This document shows, one piece after another, positions 11,991-23,814 of a stretch of DNA of 64,000 nt. The notes under the pieces are model-generated. The model ran no database searches. It saw only the letters and a list, made by a program, of their open reading frames with translations, and was not told the origin of the DNA. A program made the translations under genes and the position numbers. Every line of letters begins with the position of its first letter. Within the stretch, counting starts at the first letter, position 1. This DNA is from Rallus limicola (Eukaryota; Chordata; Aves; Gruiformes; Rallidae): assembly GCA_022605955.1 (NCBI GenBank), contig JAKCOZ010000001.1:35637646-35701645 (forward strand). Reading direction: 5' to 3'.

Positions 11991-13682
11991 TTTACAAGCT
12001 AAGAAACTGCAGTTTAGAATCACAAGTAACTAATTTCCTTATTTTCCACTGCTTTGTCAGTGGAAGGTTTATGAGAATGCAGGGCCTGAACAAAGATTAA
12101 TAAGCGTTTTCTCTCCTGATTACCAAACCAGCATATCCTCATCTCTGTCCTGCCACAGGCTCTTCTGCTCTCATATTGGGGCATGGCAAACCCATCCTGG
12201 ATTCTTTAACTGGTGTGAAGTATAACAAGGCCTATAACTCTAGCTGGCAGTATAAGGTAAACAACGTTTCTCCTCAGTATGCATAGTTCTAAAAATAAAG
12301 ATTATTTTGGTACATAATCTCTCAAAAGTACCACAGGTTTCAGTCCTGCTGGAATTATGAGCCTGCGTGGTAAGACCAGCACCAAGTAGAAAACATTTTT
12401 GATGGGAAGAATTCACCCCCCGTTATCTGAACAAATGGGATTTTTTTTATTGTAAGAAAAAAAGCTATCTGGGTGCTACCAGCTTAACAGGGTTATTTCA
12501 ATGAGTCACATTTTACCCCACTACGTTAAGACCTTTGAGTGGTCCAATACCAAGCAGTCACTGCAAATATACACCTTGTTCTTACCTTGCAGGCTGCCCC
12601 TGGGGCCATTCTGGTCCTGCCACCACCACGGAGCTTTTAGATATGCTAGGGCAGATCCCTGTATCCTCAGTGCTGTTCTTGATTCTCCACTGTAAAGTGA
12701 TGATAATTATGCCCAGCTACTATCCAAAATATATATCTATAAGCCCTTCCAATTGCTTTAGATAATTAATTAGTAATGTTTGTTCACTGTTCTTAACGTG
12801 TTCCACGTATTAACATTATTCTTTATAACCAATATGTTCTTTCAGCTACAACCCCCAAGAGTCAGACTTGTTCAGAAACCAAAAGCAGAATGCAGGCAGC
12901 ATAGCCAAGCGTGGGGTGAATACTGTTAGAGATCACACCAAGGATAACTCAGGACAAACAACTGGCTCAGGAGCCAGAGAAAAACATCATGAAAAACAAC
13001 GAAGTGAGGAAAGGCCATGCAGCAGGGCATAATATTTATCCCCCAATTACAGCCACATGCTGTTTGGTTTGGTGACTATAAAACCCATGCTGAACTTGGA
13101 TGCATTTCTCTTCCAAAAGAGAATATGTTTGTGTTAACAATAAATGAACATTTGTTTTTTAATAGTGCAGTAATTCCGATCAGATGCCGGAACGAAGACA
13201 AAGGAGGTTGAACTTATTTAATTTGTCTAAGGTAAACAAGGGGTCATACACTGCAACATGCCAGCCTTCAGGTTTCAAATGGCAGTGTCTCCTACAGTGT
13301 AGGCGTCAAAACTTCTTTCAAGTCAACTTCTGGCATAGAGGAAGGAACTAATGATTGTGAGAAAATGTTAGTCTTTACAGCTTGGAATTTATGCCTTAAT
13401 TTCTTGGTAGAGATTAGATACTAGTAAAACAATATTTTTAATCTCCAAGCTTCTCTAAAAACCTAATAACAAGAAAATGCTATAATGAAAATCCATATCA
13501 TGCTGATTATATTGTCAATAATAATGAAAATGTTTCTGTTGGTCTTTGTGAGAGTCATTATATATTGCAGTCTCTCCATAGAAGTTGCCAGCTAAGTGCA
13601 TTTTTTTTTCAGAAGACCTGTCAAAACCTAACACAGCAGTATGTTCCTTCTGCGTGAGATGAAACAGCTACACTGCCAGTAA

Positions 13683-13808
13683 GGATATGTCAACATGGTA
13701 AATTTTCGCCTCTCTGGAAGTGGGCAGCTTGATGATTGCAGCCTGATTGTGACACCAAGGAACATTACTGTCGACTCTGCTACCTCAGATCAGAAGGGAG
13801 ACCCAAAG
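13683..13808 (+). CDS. Candidate exon, unidentified (possible coding end piece)
   Basis: The stretch stays open from 13683 to a strong splice-donor match at 13808/13809 (AAAG|GTATGT). From the ATG at 13695 it reads 38 codons to the donor. The peptide begins MVNFRLSGSGQLDDCSLIV and includes the N-glycosylation-type triplet NIT; I recognise no family. The local sequence is less AT-rich than its surroundings. Weak points: an in-frame TAA lies at 13680-13682, the upstream polypyrimidine tract is poor, and unspliced reading ends at a TAA 15 bases past the donor. It could be an exon of a long-intron gene, a lncRNA exon, or chance. Confidence 0.2.
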
Positions 13809-16800
13809 GTATGTCATCCTGCATAATCTTTTAAACTGTTTAAAAATGCAGATGGTGGTTTCCCCCTCTTGAAAGACAAATTGCATGTCAAAGGTATCAT
13901 GATGCACTAAATAGCCAGGTGGTGGTGGGATGCTTTTGTCTCTGTTCTAATTCGGTTCCGATAAAATAAATGCACAAACTGAATAATATGGATTTGCCTT
14001 TTCTGTGTATTTCATTGTTAGAAGGTTTGCAGGTAGGTCTCTTGCATCAGCAACTGCAGAGACATCTCCTGAAGCTAATCTGTCATGTCTATCTCCCTGC
14101 AAAGGCAACATCCCTTCTTTTGTATGTCCATTAGCAGGTCTGTCACAGGGGAAATGCTCTGTACACGTTTTCATTCTGCTCTTCTTATTTTTAAGATACC
14201 TTAAAAGTTACTTCATTTTTCTAAGTAGTAAGGCCTTTGAAGGAGGCCTTCAACATTTTTCATGTTAAGTCTCAAATAATACAATAATAATGATACAATA
14301 GTAATTTTTACTTCCGCAGAAATTTGCATTTGCTACCCTCAAAGTGCCATAAAATAATTTTCTAATGAATATCTTTAGACAAGTGGATCAGCACCAATCT
14401 TGAGCCTGATTCTCTTCTCTTTTAGGTTGGCTTTGTCCTTGAAAATACATTAATTTGATTTAATTTTCTGCCTGGTGGAAGGGCTGGTTTCCTGCCTGTG
14501 TCCATTCCATCATGCCAAGGAGGGCTGGAGGGGGAAGTATGGGTTGTATGGGTGGAGACATTGGTGAAAGAAGATGTTAGGGAATAAGCCCCCTTGTGAG
14601 GGAGGAGGAGGTGTAAAGCTTTCCCTGGGTTTCCCAGGCAGTCATAGTCTTCATGTCAGTGCCTTGCTGAGTGTGAATGAAGACATATTGCAGAGAGCCA
14701 AGCTATGCAGGCACATTTTCCTTCAGTCACAGTAAATACTCTATGGTGGAGGTATGGCCAAGTAAGAGTAATCTGAAGACAGTCTTCATGATCTCCAACA
14801 TGAAGGCAGCTGTGTATAAGCAGCCCTCATCAAACTCAGTGTTGTTATTTTCCAGATACTACCCTGGGAACATTTACTGTGGTTGTGGCTGTACTTAACT
14901 GTAGGGACAGGGAACGGGGTACAGAAGTATTGAAGGTGTATTAGGAAAGTTTATTGCTTTAAAAAACCCCCAAAGACAAGATTGTCTCCCTCCTGATCTG
15001 ACATGGTTTAAGATACCATGCTATCCTTTAACTCCCTGTGTGATGCAGTAAGACCATATAACCCTGCTGCTGCGTAAATATTTTATTTCCTTCTGAAATT
15101 TCTTTTATGAGAGGCGAAAGTTTTCCTCTTAGTTCGCAGGGGTCAGTGAATCTTTGAGAAATCCAGGCATGGTTGTGTGCAGCTGCAGGCAGCAACGGGC
15201 TTTGCTAAAGAAGTTTTGTGCAAAACGGCATGGATTCATATGGTATGTCACATAAGGGCCATCGGGTGTCAGGGAAACTGCAGCTTGACTTGAATTTGAT
15301 GCTAGGAGTAGCAATTACAGCAGCAAGGCACATGACAAACATCTCCCTGTCAGGTGTGGACATGCCCATGGGCATCCACATGTTGAAGGCCCCACTGAAA
15401 AAGTCATGACCTGCAGATGTTTCAGGAAAAGCCAATACATCAACACTTGTCTGTCAGGGCCTCACACACACACTGTAGCTGCAGATTATAAGAATGGCAA
15501 TTTTCTCCTAGAACTATATTTTGGCAGCAGAAGTTCAAGCTCATCATGGCCGGGAGCCTCCTCACCCAGAATAGGAGTCATTGTACCCACTGAGGGATCC
15601 CACAGCTTCAATACCAATTTTCTCAATGGAACAGCTTGATTTCCTCCCACTGTGCTTGTAATAGCTTAAGACTAAGTATAAGAAATAGGTTTTATTTCAA
15701 TAATCACAACATTACAGAGATCTTCTTTCAGACATGTTCATTGTTGCTGTTAAATTCTGAACACATAAAGAGGCAGTAATAGGGCTATTTTTTCAGAATA
15801 ATTTACAGCTGCTGAAGGTGTGGGCCTCAGATGTACTATCCTGACATAGAAGACACTGTTGGTGTGCTCTGTTACAGATTCAAAGGTTTTTAAATGTTGT
15901 TTATTTTCTTCTCCGGCCTTGAGTCTTTTGGGGGCACTGTGTCCATTTCAATCTGGCTTGGGATAACTCCTGAACTTTCTGGGACTTTCTGCACTTCCTT
16001 TCCTGTTCTCCTTCATTCCCTGAAATTTGTATACATATGCTTTTGAATACTCGTGCTTACCCTATTATTTAGGGTTTGAGAACTTCTCCATTGTACTCCA
16101 TGTGTTGCATGTTGCCAAGTAAATTGAGCAGAAACTACCTTGCTTAATTTAAGTTTTGCTTATTAAGCTCAGTCAGTTCTGAATACTAGCAAGCTGTCAC
16201 TTCTCTGCATAACCTAGAAACCATCCAGACATTTAAATAAGCTCCTATAGAAGTTACATCAGCCTTTCTGAATTTCCTAGTGGTGGTTCATTAGCTGGCA
16301 ATAAACCCATAACACCCCCCTTCTTTCCTTCCTTCTAGCCTATGTTTAATTCTTACATTTATTTTTTTCCCCAGGATCAACAATGTTGATATACCAACAC
16401 TGAATTGGTGGGGTTTATATATTTGTGTATCGTTGGGAAGAAATTTCCACTATTCATAATCCAATCTCAAATTCTTATCCTTCTTCATAATTCTCAAGGA
16501 ACAGAATGCACTGGCATTTTGCATCGAGGTTATAAATATCTTAGTTGAGGCTCCTGACTGTAGGATCTCCATTTGAAACTACATTTCTCAACGTTCAGCT
16601 CAGTGCTCTTTTGTCCAATAATTAATTTTGAAGTCAGTGACCTCCTTTTTCTGTAGCTTCTTCCTCAGCGTTTTCTCTCTAAGCCAGACCTTTTACCTTT
16701 GCTAAGAGCAAATCTCTGTAGCCTTAAGGAGGTCATTGTTCAGCTGGCAACATTTCTTTCGTTGCCTGGAAAGCATTTGCTGATTTTCACCCTTGTTTTT

Positions 16801-18308
16801 ACCTTCTTACTGTGAGGGAATTGATTTAAAAGCCTTAATTGACTGCTTACCACCTATTAAACTTTAAAATATCTTTTTCTTTTTTTTGCTAAATGCAGAA
16901 TTCAAAGCAGTATTTTTACCATTATCCTGTTTACTGAGATCATAACAGGGAAAAGAATCACTCTGTTATAGCTATGAAAACAGTGTCTGTGCCATTTTCC
17001 TCACAAGTAATTCTCTACTCTGTGGCATATCTTGAACGCTTCTGTGGAACAAACTTGGACTACTGTTGAGAAAGTGTTGATTGATTACTGCAAGAACAGG
17101 GCTTTTGGCACGAATTAAACTTAACTTTGGCAAGTTGCTTGATAATTATTAGAGTGTGAAAACCAACGAAAATGTATGTGTTAGGCAGGGAGCTCAGTCT
17201 CAAACCACATTTACAGTTATCTGTTCCTCTTGGGAATGGTTGTAGAAGCCAGAGCAGCACTATTTAATGTGAAAAATAAAATCAGACTTGGTAATATTTA
17301 CTGGAGATATATCTGAAAGTGTTAAGATTCATTTCAAAATAAGGCAAGCAATATGTGAAGATCTCCATCAGCTACATTTGTTGATAAAATGCTCCCTACT
17401 CCTTTCTTTTTTCTTTGCAATTCTGCTACGATATTTGTTGGAAGAATTTCCTTTGTTTTTTGTCTTCAGTGATTTAGTTGTAATTCTGCCCAGGAATTTC
17501 AGTGAAATCAACCAGTTACAATTTGGTGGGTTTTTTTATTAAGAAAAATGAAATGCATTTACAGTGGAAGCATTTCATCTTGAAATAGAAGGAATATTTT
17601 CTTGGTAAAATCCCAAGGAAAATGCCATGAAAATAAAATTAAATAATTTAAGCATAAAATAGTATCTACTGTCATGCTGGTATTTGCAAAAACCAGGATG
17701 TGACACTGGTATCCAGGACAAGTTCTAATCTTGAAGTGCTGTTCTACATAGAATGGCACCTGGGGAGGGAAATAAATTGGTGCTTACCAGTTCTTTAAGG
17801 AAGGAGCAACCAGAAGTATTGTATCTGCATCTCACTTGACAACACTTCAGTTTTGTCCAGCTGGATATAACTTTTACCTAAGGGCTGGGCCTACTTCAGG
17901 TTTTCTCCACCTTCCTCTGTCCTGTGTCCCCCTCTTTCTTCTGCCCCCACCAGGGCCTCAATCATGCATCAGCTTGACTCTGTAGTCAATTACTCACAAG
18001 TGAGGAAATGAGCATCTCTAGAAGTTTTTTAACCTCTTTCAGACACTTTTCTTGGGATACTAGAAAACACCTTTTTTAGATGTCTTTTTCTCTCCACTTG
18101 CCATTGGGCAACTCAAGCGTTGAGTTCCAAATTTTTAAATATCTTAAATTAGGGCAAATTAGTCTTACCCATGATCTCTTAAATCAAAAGGTTTACTCTT
18201 GGGAGAAATTTACTGCTGTAGAGTACAGATGGAAAATAACATGCTCCTATTAAACAGGCTTTTGGGGATCCACACTCAAAGGACATGACAGGTATTCTGT
18301 GATTAATG

Positions 18309-18320
18309 CCCATTAATGGG
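18309..18320. repeat. 12-bp perfect palindrome with a TAAT core
   Basis: CCCATTAATGGG is its own reverse complement and contains two abutting ATTA/TAAT homeodomain cores. It is compatible with binding of a homeodomain dimer, but this is a sequence match only. Confidence 0.35.
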
Positions 18321-19017
18321 AATCATACTGCTCTAACATCACCAGCCTACCTTTAAATCAGACATCTGCTTGTGCAAAACTCTTATTTATCAGCTTTACC
18401 TGCATTTTGTAGATATTCAGACTTTCATCATGAGAAAATATGGAAAGATTGTTTTCTCCCAAAACCTCGACATACTAGTTGGAGACCTATTAAAGCCATT
18501 GTGTCCTGAGGTATGGAGGAAAAAAAAAGGAATGTGGTTCTTTTGTTTGTTTGGGTTTTGGTTTGCCTTTTTTCCCCCCCTTTAGTGCAATATTTGTCTA
18601 CATTGTGCCTTGCTCAGACATTCTTGTCTGAATGTCTTAATGTCTGGAGATTTTCAAGACAATGTAGGTCAGCATATGGACTTTAGAGCACTTGGAAAAT
18701 TTGATGATAAACATAAGGTCATCGTGACATTGAGAGTGAAGGTGCTATGAAAAAGTGAAAACTCCTCTATTCATTCATGTTTATATGTTGTATTTTGAAA
18801 ATTCAGTGGGTACTTCTGCACATGAGGATTTAGATTTGCGTTTTCAACTTCATTTAGATTACTCAGGAGTTAATTTTATCTTCAGAAATCCCTGTGTTCT
18901 CTGCAGAAAATGACAGTTCTGGCTTCTCCTCCTTTAAAAAGAGACAAAGTAATTGTAGAAAAGTGCATCAGCTAGTAAAGTTGCTATAAAAAAAGAAAAG
19001 ATTAGGTGGGAGTGGGT

Positions 19018-19049
19018 GTTTTGGGATTATCCAGTTTTGGGATTATCCA
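19018..19049 (+). repeat. Two-copy 16-bp tandem duplication
   Basis: GTTTTGGGATTATCCA occurs twice with no spacer and no mismatch (19018-19033 and 19034-19049). The absence of divergence suggests a recent slippage or duplication event. GGATTA is also the core bound by bicoid-class (OTX/PITX) homeodomains, so two sites lie in phase. Confidence 0.7.
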
Positions 19050-19477
19050 TAAACCATATGGTTATATGGAGAGGGGTGATTTTGTTGATTTTGGAGTCCC
19101 ATCTAACTGAGCTGTCAGAGTTGAACAGTCAAGTATTGAATGACATGGAGAAAAATATAACTATTTATTTAACCACATCACACCTTCAGAAACCATTGTA
19201 CCACACATATAGCTCAAAAAAAAAATGTTTTGAGGTAGGAAAGATGCTCGTGTGGATAGACAAGACAGTGGGGCCAAGACCATAAAAAGAGGTATGTGTA
19301 GGTGCATAGATTCTTGTGGTTTTCCTTTGGATTTCCATGTTTTACCATGGGGTACTGCCTTCACATACTACATGAAATGATATTATGTATTCCATACATT
19401 TGCTAGCTTTTCACCAGGTACACCATTACAACATAATATAACAAAAGAGAATGATAGAATAATTATAGTAAGATTGT

Positions 19478-19505
19478 ATATTGAGATTTGCATAAGTCTC
19501 AATAT
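19478..19505. repeat. Hairpin with ~12-bp stem
   Basis: ATATTGAGA at 19478-19486 is complementary to TCTCAATAT at 19497-19505. The inner bases TTT and AAG extend the stem with one T-G wobble, leaving the tetraloop GCAT. It is too short for a typical pre-miRNA. Confidence 0.55.
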
Positions 19506-20929
19506 TTATCATGTTTTAAGTTTCAGACCTTGCATAAGTTAATTTACAAAGATTGACCATGTGCTTCTAAAGAGTGGGAGATTAGACTTGCATGCAATGT
19601 AAGGGCACTGCTGATACCAGAAAAAGAAGTGTGCAGACATGGCTTATGAAAACAATGTTTGAATCCAGACTGGTAACATAAAGCAGGCTTCTAGACTTGT
19701 ATTTATAATTAAATATGGGAGTCATTTCATAGTCAGATGACAAAGTGCTGAAATGTGGAGAGCTGCAAAAAAAAATTAAATAATTCTTACATAAGGGGAA
19801 ATTGGGAAAGGGTTAAGATCATCTGGATACTCTATATATGTCCAAACTGAAGACAGAAATTCACGTTCACTTAGAGATGTGTTCAGCTTTTGCGCTTGTC
19901 ACCCTGAAATCTGAGATGTTTCTGATTGAGAATATTCTGTCACCAATTTTATGAAGTCTTGCAGAAAGTTACATTGCCCATTATATAACAAAAGCAGTTT
20001 ATCAGCTAAGTGTGGTTAGAAATTCTGTAAGCAAAACTGACAAAGGCCCAATTCTCTTTCAGCTTTCCAGAGAGACTCCTTTGACTTAATAGATTTGTTC
20101 CCATGTAATTGAGGGCAGGACTGGGGCAGAAGGACATACTGGGAAATTCATTCTCCTGCTTTCATAAATAAGGAGTTAGTTCTGACATAATGTGATTCTC
20201 TCATAATAGATGATTGTCACATATGTTGCAAAACCCACTATTGTGCCCTCCTCTATATAAGGCTAGAATTGAGCCCAGTGTTTCTATTTTAAGCACTGAA
20301 ATACAGAGTCTAATTAGTGATGTACTTATGTATTATTCCTACACCAGAGAAATAACTCTTACAGAAGGCTTGCACTTGTGTAACATATGTTTATTTAGCC
20401 TTTTGTAGATGTATTATCTAACTATTGCTTTTATGGTTCAGGCCATGGATTATTAATTGAAACTGTAAAATAAGCAATCATCCTTGGTTGCCATAGCAAA
20501 GCTACCCAAAATACAGTTGCTGAGGAAACCATACCGAGAATATACACAATATATAACCTAATAATGTTGATATACAGCTTTAAGACTACTAGAATATAAA
20601 ATATACTTGTGGTCTTGTTGGGAGATAAAATATTGAATCTGATACATGCTTACTCATTTCTTTTTTTAAAACCTTCCTGTTGCATGTGAAGATATAGCTT
20701 ACTTAGCTATCAGATATATTATCTGTATGATAATGTTCAGACTACATAGCATTTTTAAAAAGTCCCACTTCATTAAAGGAAGAAACAGACTTTGGAAAAA
20801 AAATCATAAATGGATGAAAAGTGAACAAACATCATAAAGACTTATTCTGCTTTTCTAATACAAATAAAGAGCCACAACAATGAGAAAAACTGTAATTAAA
20901 ATGTAATATTTCCCTGCAGCATTGTGGTA

Positions 20930-21960
20930 CTTTCTAATCATAGGAAAAGGCTAGAATGACCTACCACTTCCAAGATGGGTTCCATAAACCTATCTCCTAT
21001 TTTTTCCAACAGTATATATAACCCTGTTTGATATACTTCCAGTATGGAGGATTTCAGAACTTCTTCATGCAGCCTCTTCAAGGGCTTTTCTCCTCCACTG
21101 TTAATAAGACTTTCCCAGTGTCTACCATGAATATTTATTGCTGCAGCTTATGCCATTTACTTCTTGTTGTGTGCATCATGAACAGAGAAAAGAGTATTTA
21201 ATTCCTTCCTGCAGCATCCCTCAATATACATGAAGACTGTTACCATGTTTCCAAATTAGTTGTATCATATTTGATTAAATAACCAGAGTTTTCCATTTTT
21301 CTTGGTACCTTATGTTTTATGCTTAGATTGCTATAGCTTTCTTTAAATTTTGTGCCCAGAAATGGGTCCCATATTCCAGCTGAAACCTAATCCATGCTAG
21401 ACAGAGCAAAGGGACTGTTTTACTTGCCTTCATGGCTGGTTGCCTTTTTCTTAGGAGCAGGACATTATTCACTCATGTTCAGTTTGTGATCCACTGTAAT
21501 CCTTAAGATCAATTTCAGAAGAACTGCTACATAAATCAGATGTTGTACATCCTGCACTGGTGAAGTCAATTATTGCTAAGAATAGAAACCTGCGTTTACT
21601 CGTGGTGAATTGTTTCCTGCTCTTCAGTAGATCATTTCTTTTTTGTTAGGAATATTTGAAGTCTAATGATGCTTAGCCAAGATATTTGCAGCCCCTTTTA
21701 GGTTTGTCTTTCACAAATATAATAATAATGATAATGCAATAAAAAGAGCATAAGAAGCCTTTCTATTTAATCTTCAGACTCTTAATGAAAATGTTGGTTA
21801 GTACCATGACACACTATGGTGGACCTTCAATGAATCTGTCTATTTTTGACAGCCACCTACTGTCAGCTGCTCTCTAGCCTCTGGTTGTCCTACTAGCTTT
21901 ACGTCATGCAGTAGGAGATCAAGCAAGACTGTATTTCTCTAACTTGTGTATAGAAGTCTG
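20930..21960 (-). mobile_element. Old, diverged CR1/L3-type LINE copy
   Basis: Read on the minus strand, this ~1-kb stretch follows the order of an ancient CR1 reverse-transcriptase region. Signature pieces on the plus strand are CAGCATCCCTCAATATACAT near 21210, GTGCCCAGAAATGGGTCCC with CATATTCCAGCTGAAACC near 21350, and CATGTTCAGTTTGTGATCCA near 21475. After these comes a block resembling the 'known-position' end of the palm (21780-21850). It has many indels and stop codons and no usable frame. It is clearly older than the other copies here. The borders are approximate and both could extend tens of bases. Confidence 0.65.
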
Positions 21961-23275
21961 TCCTGCTAGATGGCTTTCCCATGACGTTCGGCTGGCTGAG
22001 ATTTCCCGTTACCTAAAGGTCCCATACTTACGGCTACCTCCTGCAGATAAAAAGCTCTCTAAGCATAATCTTTCTTGTCTGTAATCAACTGCTCCCCATG
22101 ACTGTACCACCTTTATATTTTCTTAACCTTAAATAAACCTTCCTTCAATTGACTCAACTTTCTCCATATCTGGGTCTCCATACAGCTACCTTGGTGCTGA
22201 GCATACAGGGTGACATATATTTATTTGCCTGCTCTTGGTGAAAAAGCTACATCCTTTAATATTGACAAGTGAGTCATGTGAGATTTTCCACAAAATATAT
22301 GCTATGACTATTTAGTCACGTCCTTAATCGTGTAGTAAGATTTCCAGCTCTTCTTCTTTAGCTTCACAATTCTGGCAAAGACATGCAGACATTTAGGGTA
22401 TTTAGCAAATCGACTCACCATCCTCTCTCCATGTGCTATACCCTGTTATGGATAGGATTAGCTTTTTCATCTGCATTTAGACCTTTCCCAAGGCTCTTGC
22501 ATTTTGTCACAACTTCTTCACAGCAGATTAGCATGTGACATGAGGAAGGTGCTGCCTTTTCCTGGCATCACAGGGAAAATGACTGTGGAAGGGGTCTTGT
22601 CCCTCCTGACAATGCTCCCACCTAACTCCAACCTGTCAGATTTTCCCCAGAACCTTGCAAATATTCCTATTCTAAGTTGTGCCAGGGACGGGCAGAAGTG
22701 GTGCTGGGCTGGGGATGTGATTGGGGTAGCCCAGTGACCCATGAAGCAGTAGCCACAATGCAGGTCTGAGGCCCCATCAGGAAGCCCAGGAGACAAATCT
22801 GGATCAGGATTGAGACCACCAGGGCACAAGGCTGGACACAGGTAGAGCTGCAAGCTGCCTCCAGCAAGCACAGAAGACGCTCAGGGCAGGTCTCATTTTC
22901 AGGGGAAGCCCCAGAGAAGGCTCTTCATGGCCCTTTTTCACAAGTTGGCTGTTTTCTGTGAAGTCAGATCCCAGCTTACATGGCTGCACCAGATCAGGGC
23001 AGACCTTGCGAACAGTTAAACCCTGGAAGAGGGCTACTGTCAAAGCTCCCATGTCCAAATTTACAAGACGAAGTACTCTGTAAAGTCAACTTTATTTTAT
23101 GAGTTCGTTAGGAGAGAAGACAAACAAACACAACAAACAAAAGCTCAGTCTCTTTTGTCTGGCCTAGTCTAGCACATGAATTCAGTAATTCATCACTTAA
23201 TTAAGGAAATTTGTAACCTGCATGTTCTCTAATTTATAACTTGCAACTCATAACTTCTAACTTCAACCACAGAAA
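21961..23275. other. Unclassified stretch, GC-richer at 22.5-23.06 kb
   Basis: I could assign no gene. From about 22,500 to 23,060 the sequence is clearly richer in G+C than its surroundings and has open frames on both strands (117 codons on minus at 22518-22871; 84 on minus at 22804-23058), none with a domain I recognise. From 23,090 to 23,275 it is AT-rich, with reiterated AACTT/TAACTT phrases. Its setting between CR1 copies suggests another old interspersed repeat, possibly LTR-derived, but I cannot demonstrate termini. Confidence 0.3.
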
Positions 23276-23311
23276 CACAAAATCACAGAATACCCGGTTG
23301 GAAGGCATTCC
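23276..23311 (-). mobile_element. CR1 3'-end remnant, probably part of the copy at 23.8-24.6 kb
   Basis: CACAAAATCACAGAATACCC followed by GGTTGGAAGGC is the CR1 3' terminus in minus orientation. It ends abruptly where a plus-strand CR1 begins. It has the same orientation as the longer minus-strand fragment starting near 23,820, which itself lacks a 3' end. The simplest reading is that both are pieces of one element split by the plus-strand insertion, with some loss of sequence. Confidence 0.65.
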
Positions 23312-23326
23312 GTTCAAGAAACACAG

Positions 23327-23808
23327 CTCCCCAGTTCAAGAAACACAGGGAACTACTGGAGAAAGTCCAGCAGGGGCTACATGAATGATGCGGGGACTGG
23401 AGCATCTTTCTTATGAGGAAAGGCTGAGATAGCTGTGTTTGTTTTCTCTGGAGAAGTCTGAGAGGGAATCTGATCAGCTCTTATAAATATCTAAGAGGTG
23501 GATGTCTAGAGGACAGGTCAGACTTTTTTCAGTGGTGCCCAGTGACAGGACAAGGGGCAATGGACACAAACTAGAACACAGGGAGTTCTGTCTGAATATG
23601 AGGAAAAAATTCTTCACTCTGAGGGTGACTGAGCACTGGGACAGGCTGCCCAGAGAGGTTGTGGAGTCTCCTTCTCTGGAGAAATTAAAAAACCTGCCTG
23701 GGCACGATGCTGTGCAAGCTGCTGTAGGTGACCCTGCTTTAGCAGGGGGGTTGGACTATGAGATCTCCAGAGGTCCCTTCCAACCCCTAGTCTGTGAATT
23801 TGTGGATT
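23327..23808 (+). mobile_element. CR1 LINE fragment (ORF2 C-terminus plus 3' UTR)
   Basis: A plus-strand CR1 copy, truncated at its 5' end near the GGAACTACTGGAGAAAGTCC block. It continues through the conserved blocks encoding [27 protein letters not shown] and [19 protein letters not shown] (frame 23502-23822) into a 3' UTR with GGTCCCTTCCAACCCC. The upstream part is out of frame with the downstream part. The tail is degenerate (TCTGTGAATTTGTGGATT). The 15-base GTTCAAGAAACACAG is present both just outside the element (23312-23326) and at its 5' end (23334-23348). Confidence 0.92.
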
Positions 23809-23814
23809 ATTCCC

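Larger units (their letters stand above)
9367..13682. other. No gene recognised; contains (TA)n tract and a CTCF-like site
   Basis: Non-repetitive AT-rich DNA apart from the (TA)n blocks at 9574-9651. A short eight-base tandem unit (ATGGATAA, about 2.4 copies) lies at 10263-10281. A CTCF-like core lies at 11978-11990. The small open frames have no recognised domain and do not look exon-bounded. Confidence 0.5.
13809..20929. other. No gene recognised; AT-rich intergenic or intronic DNA
   Basis: Seven kilobases without a recognisable exon or CR1 copy. Small structures found are the palindrome CCCATTAATGGG at 18309-18320, a 16-bp perfect tandem duplication at 19018-19049, and a 12-pair hairpin at 19478-19505. 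The open frames of 60-89 codons show no domain and overlap frames on the other strand. Confidence 0.5.

Noticed and set aside
22518..22871. 117-codon minus-strand frame
   Set aside because: Sits in a GC-rich block that is open in several frames at once; proline/cysteine/leucine-rich translation without a domain.
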